This document shows, piece after piece, positions 47,802-60,822 of a DNA stretch of 64,000 nucleotides. The stretch covers positions 1-64,000 of the forward strand of contig JAOALB010000122.1 in assembly GCA_025331125.1 (NCBI GenBank), read 5' to 3'. Origin of the DNA: Mycogone perniciosa. Lineage: Eukaryota > Ascomycota > Sordariomycetes > Hypocreales > Hypocreaceae. Both the position numbers and the translations under genes were made by a program. The notes under the pieces are model-generated. The model was not told the DNA's origin, ran no database searches, and saw only the letters and a list, made by a program, of their open reading frames with translations. Every line of letters begins with the position of its first letter. Within the stretch, counting starts at the first letter, position 1.

Positions 47802-50606
47802 GCTGGGCGACTGAGGAGGAGGTCGTGGAGAGGAGAGGTGAGGGCTTGAGCTCAAGCAAGTGAGCGCATCTTCTGAGACAGGTGGATGATTTTTGGCGAT
47901 AGGTTGAATTGCGATACTGCCAATGCGGGGTCACGTGGGGTGGCACGTGATGTATTTGAGCTTGAAGGAGTGAGTTGCGTTCCTTTGACTGGCTTGGCAT
48001 GATTAATTGGGAGAAAAAGGGTTTTCTTTTTATGAAATAACACCTGTAGATGTATATTTGAAATGGTTATCCCATTATTAGCTTCATGGAAACGCCGTTT
48101 TCATGAACTATTGTTGAACCCTTTTCATTTGTGCTGCACTAAGAGCACGCCCAAGAGTATTCGTATACCTTTGTCTTCTTTGTCAGAAGCTCTCAATATA
48201 AGAAACAGGCATAGTCAACGACTCCGATATGTGATGACTTCCTGAAGATCAAAGGAAACACCATGTTCGAATTCCTCTTCCCGTTTCCCCCCGGGCTATT
48301 CACATGTCAAATGTCCAGCAAAATGGTTTGGTGGATATATTATACTGCAAGAGTCCATTACTTACACGGGATTGACTCGCCGACTTCCGAATTACGACTC
48401 AACAAATCACAATACTATACGGAGTATACGGGTATCAAATGCATGAACATGTGAACCATCACCAACTCAACAAAACGGGCGTAGCTGTTCCCGTATTTAT
48501 ACCCCCCTCCCCTTCCCCGTTTTGGTCTTGATGCGAACGTATACGATATCACCTCGCCCACCCCCCCAGCACTCCGTACCGTCACTGACGCAAGCTATCC
48601 ACCAATGTGGCAAATCTTGATAGTACACGCAGGGCACGAGGGCATACGGACACGAGGGTGTTTAGAACCACTCGTATGCCGGGTGTTTCCTATCGAGATA
48701 CTACCTAGCTGGCATGTGCCATCCGTCTGGGCAACATGTACACGCCCTCGGCATACCCTAGTAATCACACAGATTTGCCGTGTCCCAAGTTCCTCCAATG
48801 GCCATTCCGCTGCGATGCATAGCTTTTCTTAATAAGGCCACACCCAGGCTGATGGTATGGACCAGTATTATGGCCATAGATAACTGCTTTTCTTTCGTCA
48901 ACTACTCGTACTCGTACGAGTACCTCATAACGGTACGTAAAGCAGGGATAAGGTGTTTTGATTTTATGGGTACTCGTATTCCCGTTGTAAGCGCTTGGCG
49001 GTCTAGAAGTAGAAGTAGGAGGATACTTGTACATTAATGCGTCTTCTCTCAGAGACAACAATGTTTTAGGTACTCTGTATGCTAGCACGAGTAAAGAGGT
49101 GAGATTCTTCGAAGGAGATATTTCCGACTATAATACTATCCCACATATGACCCCATTCACAAATGGAGACGGAATAATTTGGAGGTTCTGCATTCCGCAA
49201 GGATTAGTACATGCTTATTATGTAGATCCATACTCCGTACTCGTAGATGTGGGAGGTCCGACATGAAAACAGACGCCATGGCTGTCATATTGGTTTGCGG
49301 CAGATCTGCCGGATACGAGATTTGGCCCGCCCATCGACTCATCTGATTCCACATACGGCTTGTGTGCATACGAGCACATAGTCGTAGTAGTATATAAGAC
49401 GGAGTACTCCGGACTCGAGATCCCTCTCGGAAAAACATGCATGCAGTGATCAAAGATACACCCCCCTCCGGGCCGTGGCCATGGATGAAGAGAGAAGAAG
49501 AAGAAGAAGAAGAAGAAGAGAGAAAAAATAAGAAAAGAAGAAAAGGGAAAACCCGGCCACAAGGCTATTGGACCCTCAAGACTTGATCGACATGCATGGG
49601 CTGTAAATTGAGCGCGCCCTTCTGCTTCAACACTGACGGAAGAACCCTCGCTCAAGGCTATTTTCAGACACGACACGACACGACTGGACTCGACTCGACT
49701 CGACAAATCGAGAAAGGTAATTATAGCCGACGGCTATGCTGGATTTGGGGGTCTTTACCGCCGCCTCTCCTGCCAGTATAGGGAGGTTTTAAGCATAACA
49801 CGAGCACAACTGCAACTACAAGTACTTCGTAACATACGCAACGATCGGCAGACGGCAGAGGGAGAGAAAAAAAAGACTAAAGGAAAAAAGCATAGGGCTG
49901 GGTCAATGTGCTCGGAGGCGTGTTCGGTGATATTGTGGACGAATACTACTATTATGCTATACTCCCCTTGGGTGTTTGCTCAGACAGCCCTATGTAAACC
50001 GTTTCAATAGTAATACTCGTAAGTGGTGATAATGGCGTGTTTTTTCTATCAGTCGGTCGTTTGGTGGCTGTTTGTAAAGTGGGAAAAGGCCTCGTATTGT
50101 ACTCCGTACCAACCACACAAGGCTGCTCTATTACTATTTCCCTTCAGAACGGCTTCTCAGGTGGGGATTCGCAGGGTATGTACGTGTATGACTGGAGAAC
50201 CGGATCTTACTCAGCTCTTACTACTGGTCATGTGGGGAGAGATTCGTGCTTGACTGGACTAAAATGAGCTGACTTCATGATAGTGTGTCAGATAGACTGG
50301 TGCTGAAGGGACCCAGGCGGCTTTTACCCAGGAAACAGATACTACTACTAGTTGATGGACAAAGAACGGCTGAACGGTCCCGAATGAACCATCATATGAC
50401 GCCTTACGGAGTATGGAGCACAGCTCGTTGCTTAAACAGGCACTACAAAAACGCTATGAGGTCATATCATGCTCGTAGGGCTAGACAAGGCTAAGCATGG
50501 TTTATTTCCCATTAGTAGTAGTAGCCAACTCCTCCAGAGCATACTGCTACTACTCCGTACTACTATTACTCATACACTGAACTGAAGCACGGCGTCCTGG
50601 TTTGTC
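47802..50606. other. Intergenic region between mrp10 and rtt106
   Basis: About 2.8 kb. Contains mrp10's promoter on the left and the 3' flank of rtt106 on the right. Rich in TACTCGTA/TACGAGTA and TACTCCGTA words (for example 48,902-48,921 and 49,231-49,239), with a GAA tract at 49,494-49,520. No supportable gene. Confidence 0.55.
49494..49520. repeat. (GAA)n microsatellite
   Basis: About eight GAA/AGA triplets flanked by GA-rich sequence, in non-coding DNA. Confidence 0.85.
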
Positions 50607-52294
50607 TCACCCCACAACATCAAACTTGTCATCCATGTCGACATCGTCTGATGGGCGTGAGTTGAAAGAAGCCCAACCGGAGCGAACAGGCACACCGGGG
50701 GCTTCTTTTTTGACCTGCTCCTTTTTGACCTGCTCCCTTTTCACCCGTTCCCTCTTCACTGGGGCAGCAGCAGGCTTCTGGACTTCCTCTGCCTCGGCCT
50801 TGACATCATCTTCTTCGCCGTCATCCTCCCCACCCTCTTCTTCATCTTCCTCCCCTTCGCCTTCTTCCAACTCCTCGTCGCCGTCATCGTCATCGTCATC
50901 GTCATCCTCGTCGCTCGAAGAGCCTGACCCCTCGCTCTCACCCTCGCTGCCTGGATCATAGTCTTCTTCGTCTTCATCTTCATCATCTTGTAACTGCTGC
51001 TCTACCTCGAGCTGTGCACGCTCCAACTCTGTCATATCATCTGCCTCGCCATTAGTGGCGGCGGCAGCATCACCATCTCCATTTTCTGCTCCATCAGCAT
51101 TCTTCTTAGGCCCCTTATTTTCGGCCAACTGTAGCTTCGCTTTCCTCTGCTCCGCCATGCTTCGATCTTGTAGCCGGTTCATCTTGACATAATTATCAAT
51201 GCCCGCGTAGTCTTGCTGGTCTAGCATGCCAAACTCGAGTTCCTCTGTTGCGTCATCATCTCCTGAAAAGACTTCCACCACCATGTTGAATGTTATCTGG
51301 AGGATGTTCGTGTAACTAATCGCGGCAATTCGGCTGACGGGAATGAAGATGAGTGGCTTCTTGAAACCCCAAAGGACTCCGTTCTCGAGGAAGAACAGCG
51401 ATCCATCCTTGGACCCCCTGAAGCCGCTCACATGCACCGCCTTCTCGTTCGGTCGGTGAGGTTGACGAACCATGCTGTGGAACTTGCTTGGATCCGCGGA
51501 GACAATCTCAACGGAATTTCCAGTGGCTTTGAAACGCCTCTCTAGAGCCCAGTGAAATAGAGATTTATATGTATCTGAGACCGCCGCAGCTGTTCCGGCT
51601 TCACTTCCACCTACCGTGCCCTGCTTTGGTGCTGTTGAGGGAACAGTGAAGACGAGTGGTTCGACGGTTGGAGGGTTCACTTTGGAGGGTAAATATGTCC
51701 CCCTGGGGAAGAGGACGTAGTTGTGCTGCACCTGGGCCTTGTCTGGGACTGGGAGGTAGAAAGCGTACTCTGCTAAATGTCAGCTGAAGCCCATTGATGC
51801 TCCTGCACTGAAAATCACCAACCAATGTCTCTCCACGCATAGCTGATGGCTGGAAGGGGAGCTGTCGTTCCGGGAGTCCTGGCGTAGAGGTGGTTTGCCG
51901 TGAAGCAGAGTTCCAACTTCTTCCTCAACGGAATCGATACTGAGATCTCCTTGATCTCTAGGAGAACAGCCTCGTCGGCCGCGTTTGACACTGCCGCCTC
52001 GCCATTTGAGCTCCCATTGAGCTGCTGGTCTGAACCGAGCTTTCTCCTCTTCTGCGCCGGCTCTCCATTCTCGTGTAGTTGCTCGTAGACGTGACTGGCG
52101 ATTTCGTTGAATAGCACAATTCTCCCTGGCGAATCTGCATCGCGGGTTAGTTGGCTGAGGCATACCATACCCTTGTATGAATACGGTTGCTCAGGGGTGC
52201 AAAACATACCGGCAGCTCTTTTGATTCCGGCAATGATGTCGGGCCGCGATTGAAAGACAGCGTCTATCCTCTGCGAGTCGAGTTTTTCAGTCAT
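50607..52294 (-). CDS. rtt106: Histone chaperone Rtt106, 519 aa
   Basis: Exons 52210-52294, 51823-52134 and 50607-51769. Intron 1 (75 bp, GTATGT, CTAAC branch, GCAG) has no stop and a length divisible by three, so it hides inside an open frame; its removal joins IKRAA to DSPGRIVLF. Intron 2 (53 bp, GTTGGT..AGCAG) joins WRDI to EYAFYLPVPDKAQVQHNYVLFPRG, a diagnostic Rtt106/Pob3-type segment. Two pleckstrin-like modules follow (second at about 235-305, FRGSKDGSLFFLENGVLWGF and VSRIAAISYTNILQITFN). The tail has a long Asp/Glu tract (about 385-470) and a KREQVKKEQVKKE basic repeat. Rtt106 binds newly made H3K56-acetylated H3-H4 and deposits it during replication and silencing. The divergent neighbour vfa1 starts 280 bases away. 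Confidence 0.94.
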
Positions 52295-52574
52295 TTTGGC
52301 ACCGAATGCGAGAGTAGAGGTGGATTTGATGTTTGCTACGAAGTTAAGGGCAATTTGGCTGGCGCCTTGAGAGACGCGACCTTCTCAGCCTCAGCCTCAG
52401 CCTACGTCCAGGACGCTTAGTCATCAATGAATATCCCCCACTGTCTTAGGGTGAGGACAACAGACGGACAGTGTTCAAACACGATTACCAAAGAGGCTGT
52501 GATATTTCAATTCGCTTCACTCGATTCACCACAATTATAGAAAAAAAGACAGACGAATAGACAGCGTAGTTCAG
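52295..52574. promoter_or_regulatory. Shared divergent promoter of rtt106 and vfa1
   Basis: Only 280 bases separate the two divergent start codons, so both promoters must lie here or overlap the leaders. A CAGCCT-type repeat (CTCAGCCTCAGCCTCAGCCT) is at about 52,382-52,401. No clear TATA box. Confidence 0.6.
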
Positions 52575-53328
52575 ATGTCGGCACCATTTCCAAACATTTA
52601 CACCCACCGCAAAGTCGCTGAATCCTCAGCCAAGGCCTGTGATGTATGCTACAAGCCCAGCACATCAGTCCTCATCACACCAGACAAAAAGGTGCCTAGC
52701 TCAGATCCATAGTCTTTATATCCTTTGATCAGGGGCTCACAGGAAACTAGGACTTCTTCTACATCTGTCCTGTACATCTAAAGGACCGCTACTTCTGCAC
52801 TCCCAAGATCGATGAAGATGCGATCAAGGCGAAGCGCGAGAGGGAGTTAGCCGAGGAGAAGGAGAAGCTGATGAAGGAGTACGAAGAGAGGCAGCGCAAG
52901 AAGAAGGAGAAAGAGGCCCGGGAGAAAGAAGCCAAGGAAAAGGACAAAGGAAAGGACAAAGGAAAGGACAAGGACAAAGACAAGGATAAGGATAAAGATA
53001 AGAAGGACGAGGACGAAAAGCCGAGTGAAGAGGTATGTCAATACGCAGTCATATTGGAACCTGCAACTCTATTCGTGTGAATGCTAAAAACTGGCAGAAG
53101 AAAGAGGACGATGAGCCCTCAAAGGAAGAAGAGCCTCGTGTCTTTGAACTAAAGAGGTGAGCAAACGACAACTCTCTGTCACATCACCTTCTAACGTGAG
53201 TACATAGTACGTTCTATCAGCAGCGGTTACAGCGCAAGCGACAAGGAGAGGTGGCCAAGAGAGACCGTGAAAGAGCCTCGCAGCCCAATTATTTCCCGTC
53301 CGTCCCAAGCGCACCGCCCGGGCCTTGA
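52575..53328 (+). CDS. vfa1: Vps4-associated protein 1 (Vfa1), 192 aa
   Basis: Four exons, each with good splice signals: 52575-52691, 52751-53032, 53098-53156 and 53208-53328. The N-terminus has a zinc-binding arrangement C22-x2-C25 and C45-x2-H48 with RYFC (C55) (ACDVCYKPS, FFYICPVHLKDRYFC), as in the Vfa1 family. A long charged coiled coil (about 60-130), almost entirely Lys/Glu/Asp with KDKGKDKGKDKDKD runs, follows. The short C-terminal exon holds a conserved FYQQRLQRKRQGE segment and ends NYFPSVPSAPPGP, the expected Vps4 MIT-binding tail. In yeast Vfa1 binds and stimulates the AAA-ATPase Vps4 at endosomes. No exon but the second is long enough for usual ORF filters. Confidence 0.93.
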
Positions 53329-56300
53329 TGAGGCTGGTGTTGCGTCTGCTGAAGCCTTTTCCTTCGGAGCTTGCTCTGCCGTATCTCATCGTCTCTCTAA
53401 ACGAGTTTCAAATACCAATTTTGTGCAACCAACTCCCTGTCCGACTGCCTTCACATTTGACGCCCCCGACTAGTGGTTGCGTTAGCCTGCTGCCGAGAGG
53501 ATATTTACATGTATCTCTGGGTCACGCATATTTCGATGACGATACGAAACACGGTGGCCTTGCAGAACATCGCGCGTGACACCAGCCATTTGCGGTCTGC
53601 CTCCCAAAGCACCAACGCTATTGTTTGTACTCCCCTGACTGAAAGAAGCGGTGTCTCCATCACCCCGGTGTTCTTGGAGTATGTATTCCCACACACTATG
53701 CTATCGTTGCACCAAGACTAGGTTCCTGTTATCCTACCTTCATCGCTGATCCAAATCTTGCGAGGCCTTCCAGCCGACGGCTGGTCGGAGTATGTCTATT
53801 CGGAGTTAGTCTCCGCCCCTATAACCAACAACGGGTTGCAATTGAATCAGAGTAGGTCTTCTAATGGCGCTGGCAGATGGTCTAGCTGTGCAAAGTACTC
53901 CGTATAGAGGATATCGATCAGTTTGCGGAGTTCTTCGCGCCTCTTCGGACCCGAATGGGGCAATTTTGCCGATGATGCTAGTGCTTATTATGAGTTGGGG
54001 TCTTCAGGGTCAAACGCCATTGACAGGCGCCTAGCGGCATGTGTTCCCTTTAGCTATTCAATTGCTAACATCTACGAGCATCACATGCAGCAGCTCTTTA
54101 CGATTCAGGGCTGAATACGCACTCCCCGAAGATGGGGAGGCGTCAAAGTTGCAAGCTTATAGTCCGCGCCTTAGCGAGAGAGAAAAGAGTCCCAAGGTTA
54201 TCTTAGTGCTGTCGATGGTGCAGAGTGCTAGCAGAAGATATGGCCTTATTGTGACTCGGCCCGTTGACGATTCGGCACTTGTGCGAGTAAATACTACACA
54301 ACTTTCCAGCAGTACGGGTCATTGACGGACTAGGCCCTATAGTGAGAATGACTCAGGGTAAGCCGGATCCCTGTCCTTGAAGTTTGTCTAATATTAAACC
54401 CATGTTAGACTCGAGAAGGCGCCGGTAGGGGTGAGAAAAGCCCAACTGATGCGACTAACATGGCGATAGGATAGGAACCATGTTCTTAACACTAGCACTC
54501 CGTACTATAATGTCCATCAGGGTGTTGAGACAGGCAATACATAGTACGAATAGTCGCACGTTGATATCGACGCTGAGATTCTATCGATACAATTTAAGTC
54601 TAAAAGCATCCTAGTACTATTACCCGTTGGTCCACTCAATAAACTATGAGTACCGGTAATATACCATGTCCTAGTACTGCTATATTACAACCATTATCGG
54701 CTTATTGCTCCTGTGTTGTTCGGCGCATTTGTCGGTGATTCGGCGAATACTCTTGCATCTCTGTGCATAATATCCTTGCCGTTGCGATCTTCATCTTGGA
54801 TCTGCCATCAGATTCATCGCATGGGGTTTGCGAGCTGCACACCAATGCTTATGAGGTCTTGACTCCTGGTTGACCGGTGGGTCCTGCGGCAAGCAAGCAA
54901 ATACTTGCGCATCATAGTCTCGGTGAATAGGTATAGCCTCCTATTACTAGTAGTAGCAATAGTAGTATTTCGAAACACAGCCTTGTGTCTGTCCTAGTAG
55001 TACGAGTATGTACGAGTAGTATGGACTATTATCGACCCCCCACTGAGGCGGCCGACTTGCGCACACCGGTTGATTTCGGCTCAGCCATGCAAACCCGAGT
55101 CTCAGTACGGAGTACTACTAGTACTAGTACTACTCCGTTGTTGATCTGATAATACACCCCATCGACGATCTCTTCACGATGCATCCTTGTGGAAGCCTAG
55201 TGCCTTGAGATGGGATGGGTGTGAGGAACATGGCAACTAAGAGGTGCATTGCAATTCACGCCATGGCGCCAACGTAGAAGAACCTCTGACGCCCCCTGTT
55301 TAAAAAAAAACAGGAAGAATGGCTCGGTCTTCTAGAAGCAACATGGTCAAGGATCAAGGCTCTAGGGGTCTGATCCAAGGAATTGAGCGGGGGTGTGATC
55401 TGAATCGAGCAAGACGTGCGCGGATGATTCTCTTGGGTTGCACTTCGTACTCCGTACATACATACATACGGAGACATGTCAATGGGGGCTAAAAACGTAT
55501 CCATTTACATGCGAATTACGACGTACAGGATCTTGATACATCCTGGCGGCAAGGCAATCCTTGGTGTCTATCATCATTGAGTAGGAGTACTACTATGGAG
55601 TACTAGTGAGGATCATCTCGCATGCCTACGAGTACTATATTATGTATTTACTCCGTACTACTATGTATTATACAGGGGACGATGTTGGATAGCGCAGCCA
55701 AGTGCAACAGCGGGCTTCTCCCGTGGTTCTATTCATTCTTTGGCCGACTCAGCGGAAGTGATCCCGCGTGCCAGGTCTTTTGTTCAACCGCGTCCAACCG
55801 ATCTGTAATAGTACTCGTACCTACGAGAATTACTACTAAGACTCATACTGCACAAAGCATCCCCATGAAAAGGGCTCTACATAAAACAATATAAATATTA
55901 GTAAGATTAAATACTACCAAAATTAAAAGGCGGATAATACAATATTATCCTCATCAACGTGAGACTGTAAAGTGAACCCTTTTATGTAATGCCAATGACG
56001 CTGCCAACTCACTCTGACGTAAACATCACACACTGCCTCCTGCTCCGTACCTAGACAAAAAAACACTCCCGGCTTTGGGGCCGTGATATTGTCCGGAGGA
56101 CCATTGATTAATGTTCTGACTAGCGGCGCCTTCTTGTAGATAGTACGAAGTACTACGGAGTACTACATGCTACGAAGTAGCTCTTGAAGCAAAATTCCAC
56201 GGCCCCGCTTTTTCGGTCGGCGTCCGGAGCCGCCATGCGGGCCGTTCGTCCAACTCGGTCTCCGTTGTCCGAATTCTCATTTGCCGTATTCCCGTGCAAG

Positions 56301-56576
56301 TTACTTCTGTTGCTTCGTAGTATGCGGCAAATACCCAATCGTACAGCTCACGCTGCTGTTTACTAAGGCCTTACGAATGCCTACCGTAGAGGGCGTACAT
56401 GAAGTGACGTTACATGTTGGTCTGACACGCAGCACAGCCTTACTGACGGCTCAATACGAGTAGTCATAGGCATGTTTGTCGCAAGGCACTGGCACAAAGA
56501 AGCTTGCCTCAAAGCGGAAATGAGAAATTAGACTGCGTCCGTAAATCCCCCCCTCCTTACTCATCCAAACCTGCAT
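53329..56576. other. Long intergenic region between vfa1 and yvh1
   Basis: About 3.2 kb between convergent genes. Dense in TACGGAGTAC, TACTACTAGTAC and TACGAGTA words (for example 55,105-55,137, 55,446-55,459 and 56,145-56,165). No supportable gene; short frames have no domains. Confidence 0.55.
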
Positions 56577-57785
56577 TCATAGATTCCCCCCTCTCAGGCC
56601 TGGCGGCATTCGTATCCCCAAACTCTGCTGCGCATTATTACTACCCCTAGCGACATTCGTTGGCACTGACACATCCTCATCTACCCTTGCCCTCTGCAGC
56701 GAAAACCCGGGCGTCATCCACCCGCCACACGAGCAGCGGAAGCCCTTCCAATCATATCTTCCCACGCCGGCCCCACACCGAGCGTTGGGACACGTTAGGC
56801 GCCCGCTTAGTTCGCTCTTTTCGAGCTCGGCGCGCATCCAACTCAGCGGCTCGATGAAGATGTGCTGACAGGCTGCTGCTGGGGAGGAAGAGGAAGATGA
56901 CGGAGACGGAGACGGAGGATCATGCGGGAGGATGACCGGTGAAGTAGCCAGTGTGCGTCGGCACTTTTTGCAGCGCACATTTGTCCTCGGGGATTCCGAT
57001 GTAGGATTCTGTGATGCAACTTCGTCTTCGAATCGTAGACGCGAGGGTGCCTGTCCCACAGCGAGATGCTCCTGGACCTCGCGCTTGTACGCCCAGCGCT
57101 GATAAGCAGGATGCGCTTCCACGTCCTTCGGACAGCTCATTTCCCACCAGAGCGCGAGCTGTTCCATGAATCCGTCGTTCGGCTCGGCCATGGGGCGAGT
57201 GCGACGGATGAGTTGCAGCGCCGCCGTGACCGCTTCGGAGGCCGTGTCCTTACGAGACTGGCGGATGACACCGGAGGACGCTGGGTCGAAGCGGTTGGGA
57301 TATCGCCAGAGCAGGTATGCCACGATGACAGACACGGAGCGTGATTTCCCCGCGGCGCAGTGCACAAAGACGCCTCCTTTTTTCGCATCCACGGCCGTCT
57401 CTAAAGCGGCTTCGTTATCCCTGCTGCTGGCAGTGCCCGTGGGCCTTAGTCCCTCGTCGATGAACTTGACTGCCCTCGGCAGCTCAGCCAAGAGATCCGC
57501 ATCCTCGACGTCGTCAATGTCGATGAGGAGGTGCTGAAACGGCTTGCCGTACTCTGAAAACGGCTCGTCTTTGAAGTTCTTGAGGCCAGAGGTGTTGAAC
57601 GCCACCAGGGACAAGACGTGCGTGATGTTTTTCTCAATGAGCGAGTCAGAGCGGCGAAGGGCCCAAATGCTTGAACCCCAAACATTAGCCCTAATTTCTT
57701 GATATCCTCATCCTTAGTCCACGGAATTTGGGACTCACCCCCCAACGTAGAGCTCATCCACGCCCTCAATCCTGCTCAGGGCCAT
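56577..57785 (-). CDS. yvh1: Dual-specificity protein phosphatase Yvh1, 379 aa
   Basis: Exon 1 is 57739-57785 (MALSRIEGVDELYVG) and exon 2 is 56577-57669, across a 69-bp GTGAGT..GCTAAT..CAAG intron in phase 2, joining YVG to GIWALRRSDSLIEKNITHVLSL. The frame is open upstream of this ATG but has no other ATG, and the MALSRI start matches fungal Yvh1. The phosphatase signature H119-C120-AAGKS-R126 is intact. The C-terminal zinc-binding domain has C249/C252, C283/H285, C309/C314 and C328/C330. In yeast Yvh1 releases Mrt4 from pre-60S ribosomes through the zinc domain and also affects growth and sporulation. A Pro/Ser-rich insert separates the first zinc ligands, as usual for filamentous fungi. 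Confidence 0.94.
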
Positions 57786-60700
57786 CTCCACCACGCTCTT
57801 CTCCAGGGCTTTGTGCTCCTCTATTTCCAGCTGATGGCCAAACTGCCCCCTCTGTGCTTCAGCGGACGGGATATCGTCTGGGATATCCTCCGCACCACCA
57901 CCTGGTGCAGCCTTGCTAGTTGGAGAGGCCACGATGGGATGTGCAAGCCGATGCTTGCTGGCTGTGGGATCTAACTGAAACTTGGGAGTTTATTCCGTCT
58001 CCCCTTTTTTGTCCAAGTTGTGTTGCTTCGCTTCGAGATGTTTCGGAGGGATTTTCTTTGTTTGTTTGTTTGTTTGTTGCGAGTTGAACCCCTCACTCAA
58101 AAGTCTCTTCTCTCCAAAATTTTGCTTCAATCCGCTAGTTGAAAAAGCATTTCAACACAATATATCTAATCTCTCTCACAGCATGAATCTCTTCTTCTAT
58201 TTACACCATGTAGAAAATAAAATAAAAAACAATAAAAAATACAATGACCTCGTCGAGGTTCATCCACATCCATCGTAATCTCAGACTCTTCTTTGCCCCT
58301 CCCTCACACAATTCCGCTTCTGCACCGCCACACCCATCACCAGCCCCTTCTGACTCATTCGCTCTCCAGCCACACCATCTCACTGAATCATCTCCACACC
58401 CTCCAGCCCTGCTGTAAGGCTGGCCTCTCCCCCCTTGTCATTTCTCCAAGAGGCTTCTCTGCTAAGTCGTACTAACGACTACTAGTAGCAGATCACCTCA
58501 TTATGCACTTTTTTTTTCTTCTCCCTGTTTTCTCCTCTTTTCGGGGGTTCCGGTTTGTTGGGGCTTAATATGCACCTTTCGGCCAACTTCAAATTCCGCG
58601 CTCTTCGTAAACAGGGGCAGAAGGACAAACACCATCACCACCATCACCACCATCACTCTCTTCACTCTTCATGTCACACTAAACTCGATGCTGGTATACA
58701 CCGTTTCTCCAACACAAACCATCCAATATATACAATCGTTACTCCGTGTTGACCTAAAACCTCACGTAATACGAAAAAGTACAATGTATCTGTTACTTCG
58801 CATATGAATGGACTCTCCCTGCCTGTAAGCCAACCAACACCTTTCCCTTTCTACACGGCACTTGACTCTATTCTTCTTTGTCCATAGCACGTACTTCGTA
58901 CATGTTCGCTCGTATATATACGCTTATATGTACTCCGTAGGCAACTTCATACATACGTAGTAGTAGTATTACTTCGTACACACGCTACAACTAGCTCCAA
59001 TAACCAGCATGCTTGCACAAATGTCACTCACTTCCATTCCTACTACATACTAGTAGCCGTCATTCTCCTATTACCGAAAGCAGGCTTCTGCATACGCTAG
59101 TTCCTCCAGTTGAGTTGGGGCGGCTCTCATTGGTGAGATCGCTTTCTTCGCGATTACGAGGTTGCCGCATGTCAGCCAAAAGATCCTAAGAACCATCAGT
59201 CCAACATTATCGCCGTTGGCCAGTTCTACTCGCATTGTCTTCGTGGCCATCACGCAAAGTGAGACAGACAGACAGACAGTATGAATCTTATCAATCATGT
59301 TGCTATTTTTTTTTGTACCCTGATAGCCTTCAGAGTTTTCCAATCCTACCCAGCCTGTCCCATGTGTTTTGGTTTCCGCCCCGTGATCCCAGATTCCATA
59401 GGTCCCTCCCATTCATGTCTTCCCTCCCACACATATAGCACAACAAGGATTGTAAGCCTGGGAGGCCCCATCATCCCATAGTCATGCAGAGGTACTCCGC
59501 ATATGTTGAAAGAAAACATCCCCCAGCTCAAAAACGACACTTGCGCCGCTTCTCGTGTTTGCCACATAAAAGTCGATGGAATCTCCAACCAATCCGGGGC
59601 CGTTGATGCAAGTGTATGTCAGATATTAGTGCAGACCAGACCCATCGTCATACGACGGCTGGCTGAACACTTGCTGAGCTCCCACCAAAGCAAGACGACG
59701 ACGCTTGGGCCAACCAATGCCGTGCATCACGCAGGGATCTCGAGCTCAGCCCAACCAAGCCGATCAGCCACCTGCGCACGAAGTAATACAAGCCGGCCTG
59801 AATTAATATGTGGCGACGGAACTCGTAAATTGTCGTGGGGTTCGTGGGGTTTCCCAAGGCTACAGAGCCATCCCATCACACTGCGAAGAGACAAAATCCG
59901 ACTTTGGCATTTTGCCGAATGGAGTTGCCGGCGTTAGTGTGATTTGTCGAACTGGCTAAGGTATCGAGACTTATGCAAAAATCTATCCAGTAATATGTTG
60001 AGCGGCTCAAAAGTGACAAGGGTCCAGCGGCTAGATCCGCGTAACATCCCAATACCCGGCTGACAATCCGAAAGTCAAGCGAGAACAGGAGCGGATAAAC
60101 CGTATTAATTAACAAGATCCCAGCACAGCGTGACAACTGTCCAGCGGCTTGGCCGACTCAACCTGCGTCTGATTTTCGTATAATCGACTACAGGATACCG
60201 GTGGATCCGAAGCCGTTGGTCAGCCTGTCCATGTACTCGTAGTATGAAATGCATGTCCACAAACATCATTGGACCAATCCAGGGCTCATCCCTCCTCCTA
60301 TCCCCATAGCCAACCATCATGCCTAGTCTCGTCGCCTTCGTGCCGCTATCATTAGCCAAGGCACACAGCATTGCTTCCTTTTGTTGTCTCTGAACCCAGT
60401 CAGAAATATGTTTCCTCCCTCAGCTGGGCACCGCGTGCCCATTATCCTAAAACGTAAAAGTTATGCCTTCTTCGCCGCCAATGCATGCTTCCTCAAAGAC
60501 CCTAGTCGAACCCACAAATGATCTGTGTACCCGGTTGTCCATGTACCCAAACGCCGTGTATGAAACTATGTTTTGTCGTCAAGTCATTTAAAAATAATAA
60601 TGCAAAAAACTTGGATGCGAAAGAGATGCAGGTCGCCAGATCATTGTCCCCTGTTGTGTGTATTGCGTTTTATTGTTGTGTGATGTATGGCATCTGAACG

Positions 60701-60822
60701 TCTTTGACTTCGCCAGGCGAATGCAATATTTCCATTCGTTATATCGTCATGTTCGTTGCCCCATAGCTGGTTCAGTAACTTTGTGGTCGTCATGCTCAAT
60801 TCTGGAGCGTGTTTTTTTTCTT
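57786..60822. other. Intergenic region between yvh1 and the C2H2 regulator gene
   Basis: About 3 kb. The left part is yvh1's promoter (TTTG repeats near 58,058-58,078); a CAC/CAT tract lies at 58,629-58,656. The right part is the 3' flank of the zinc-finger gene. Several TACTCCGTA words near 58,740 and 58,930. Open frames on both strands lack domains or consistent splicing. Confidence 0.5.
58629..58656. repeat. (CACCAT)n microsatellite
   Basis: About nine CAC/CAT triplets in non-coding DNA. A forward frame through it would encode a His run but has no other coding support. Confidence 0.85.

Noticed and set aside
58555..58752. Forward frame with a poly-His run
   Set aside because: Created by the CAC/CAT microsatellite; no other coding support.
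59503..59937. 144-residue forward frame
   Set aside because: No recognisable domain or spliced partner; composition not distinct from surrounding intergenic DNA.
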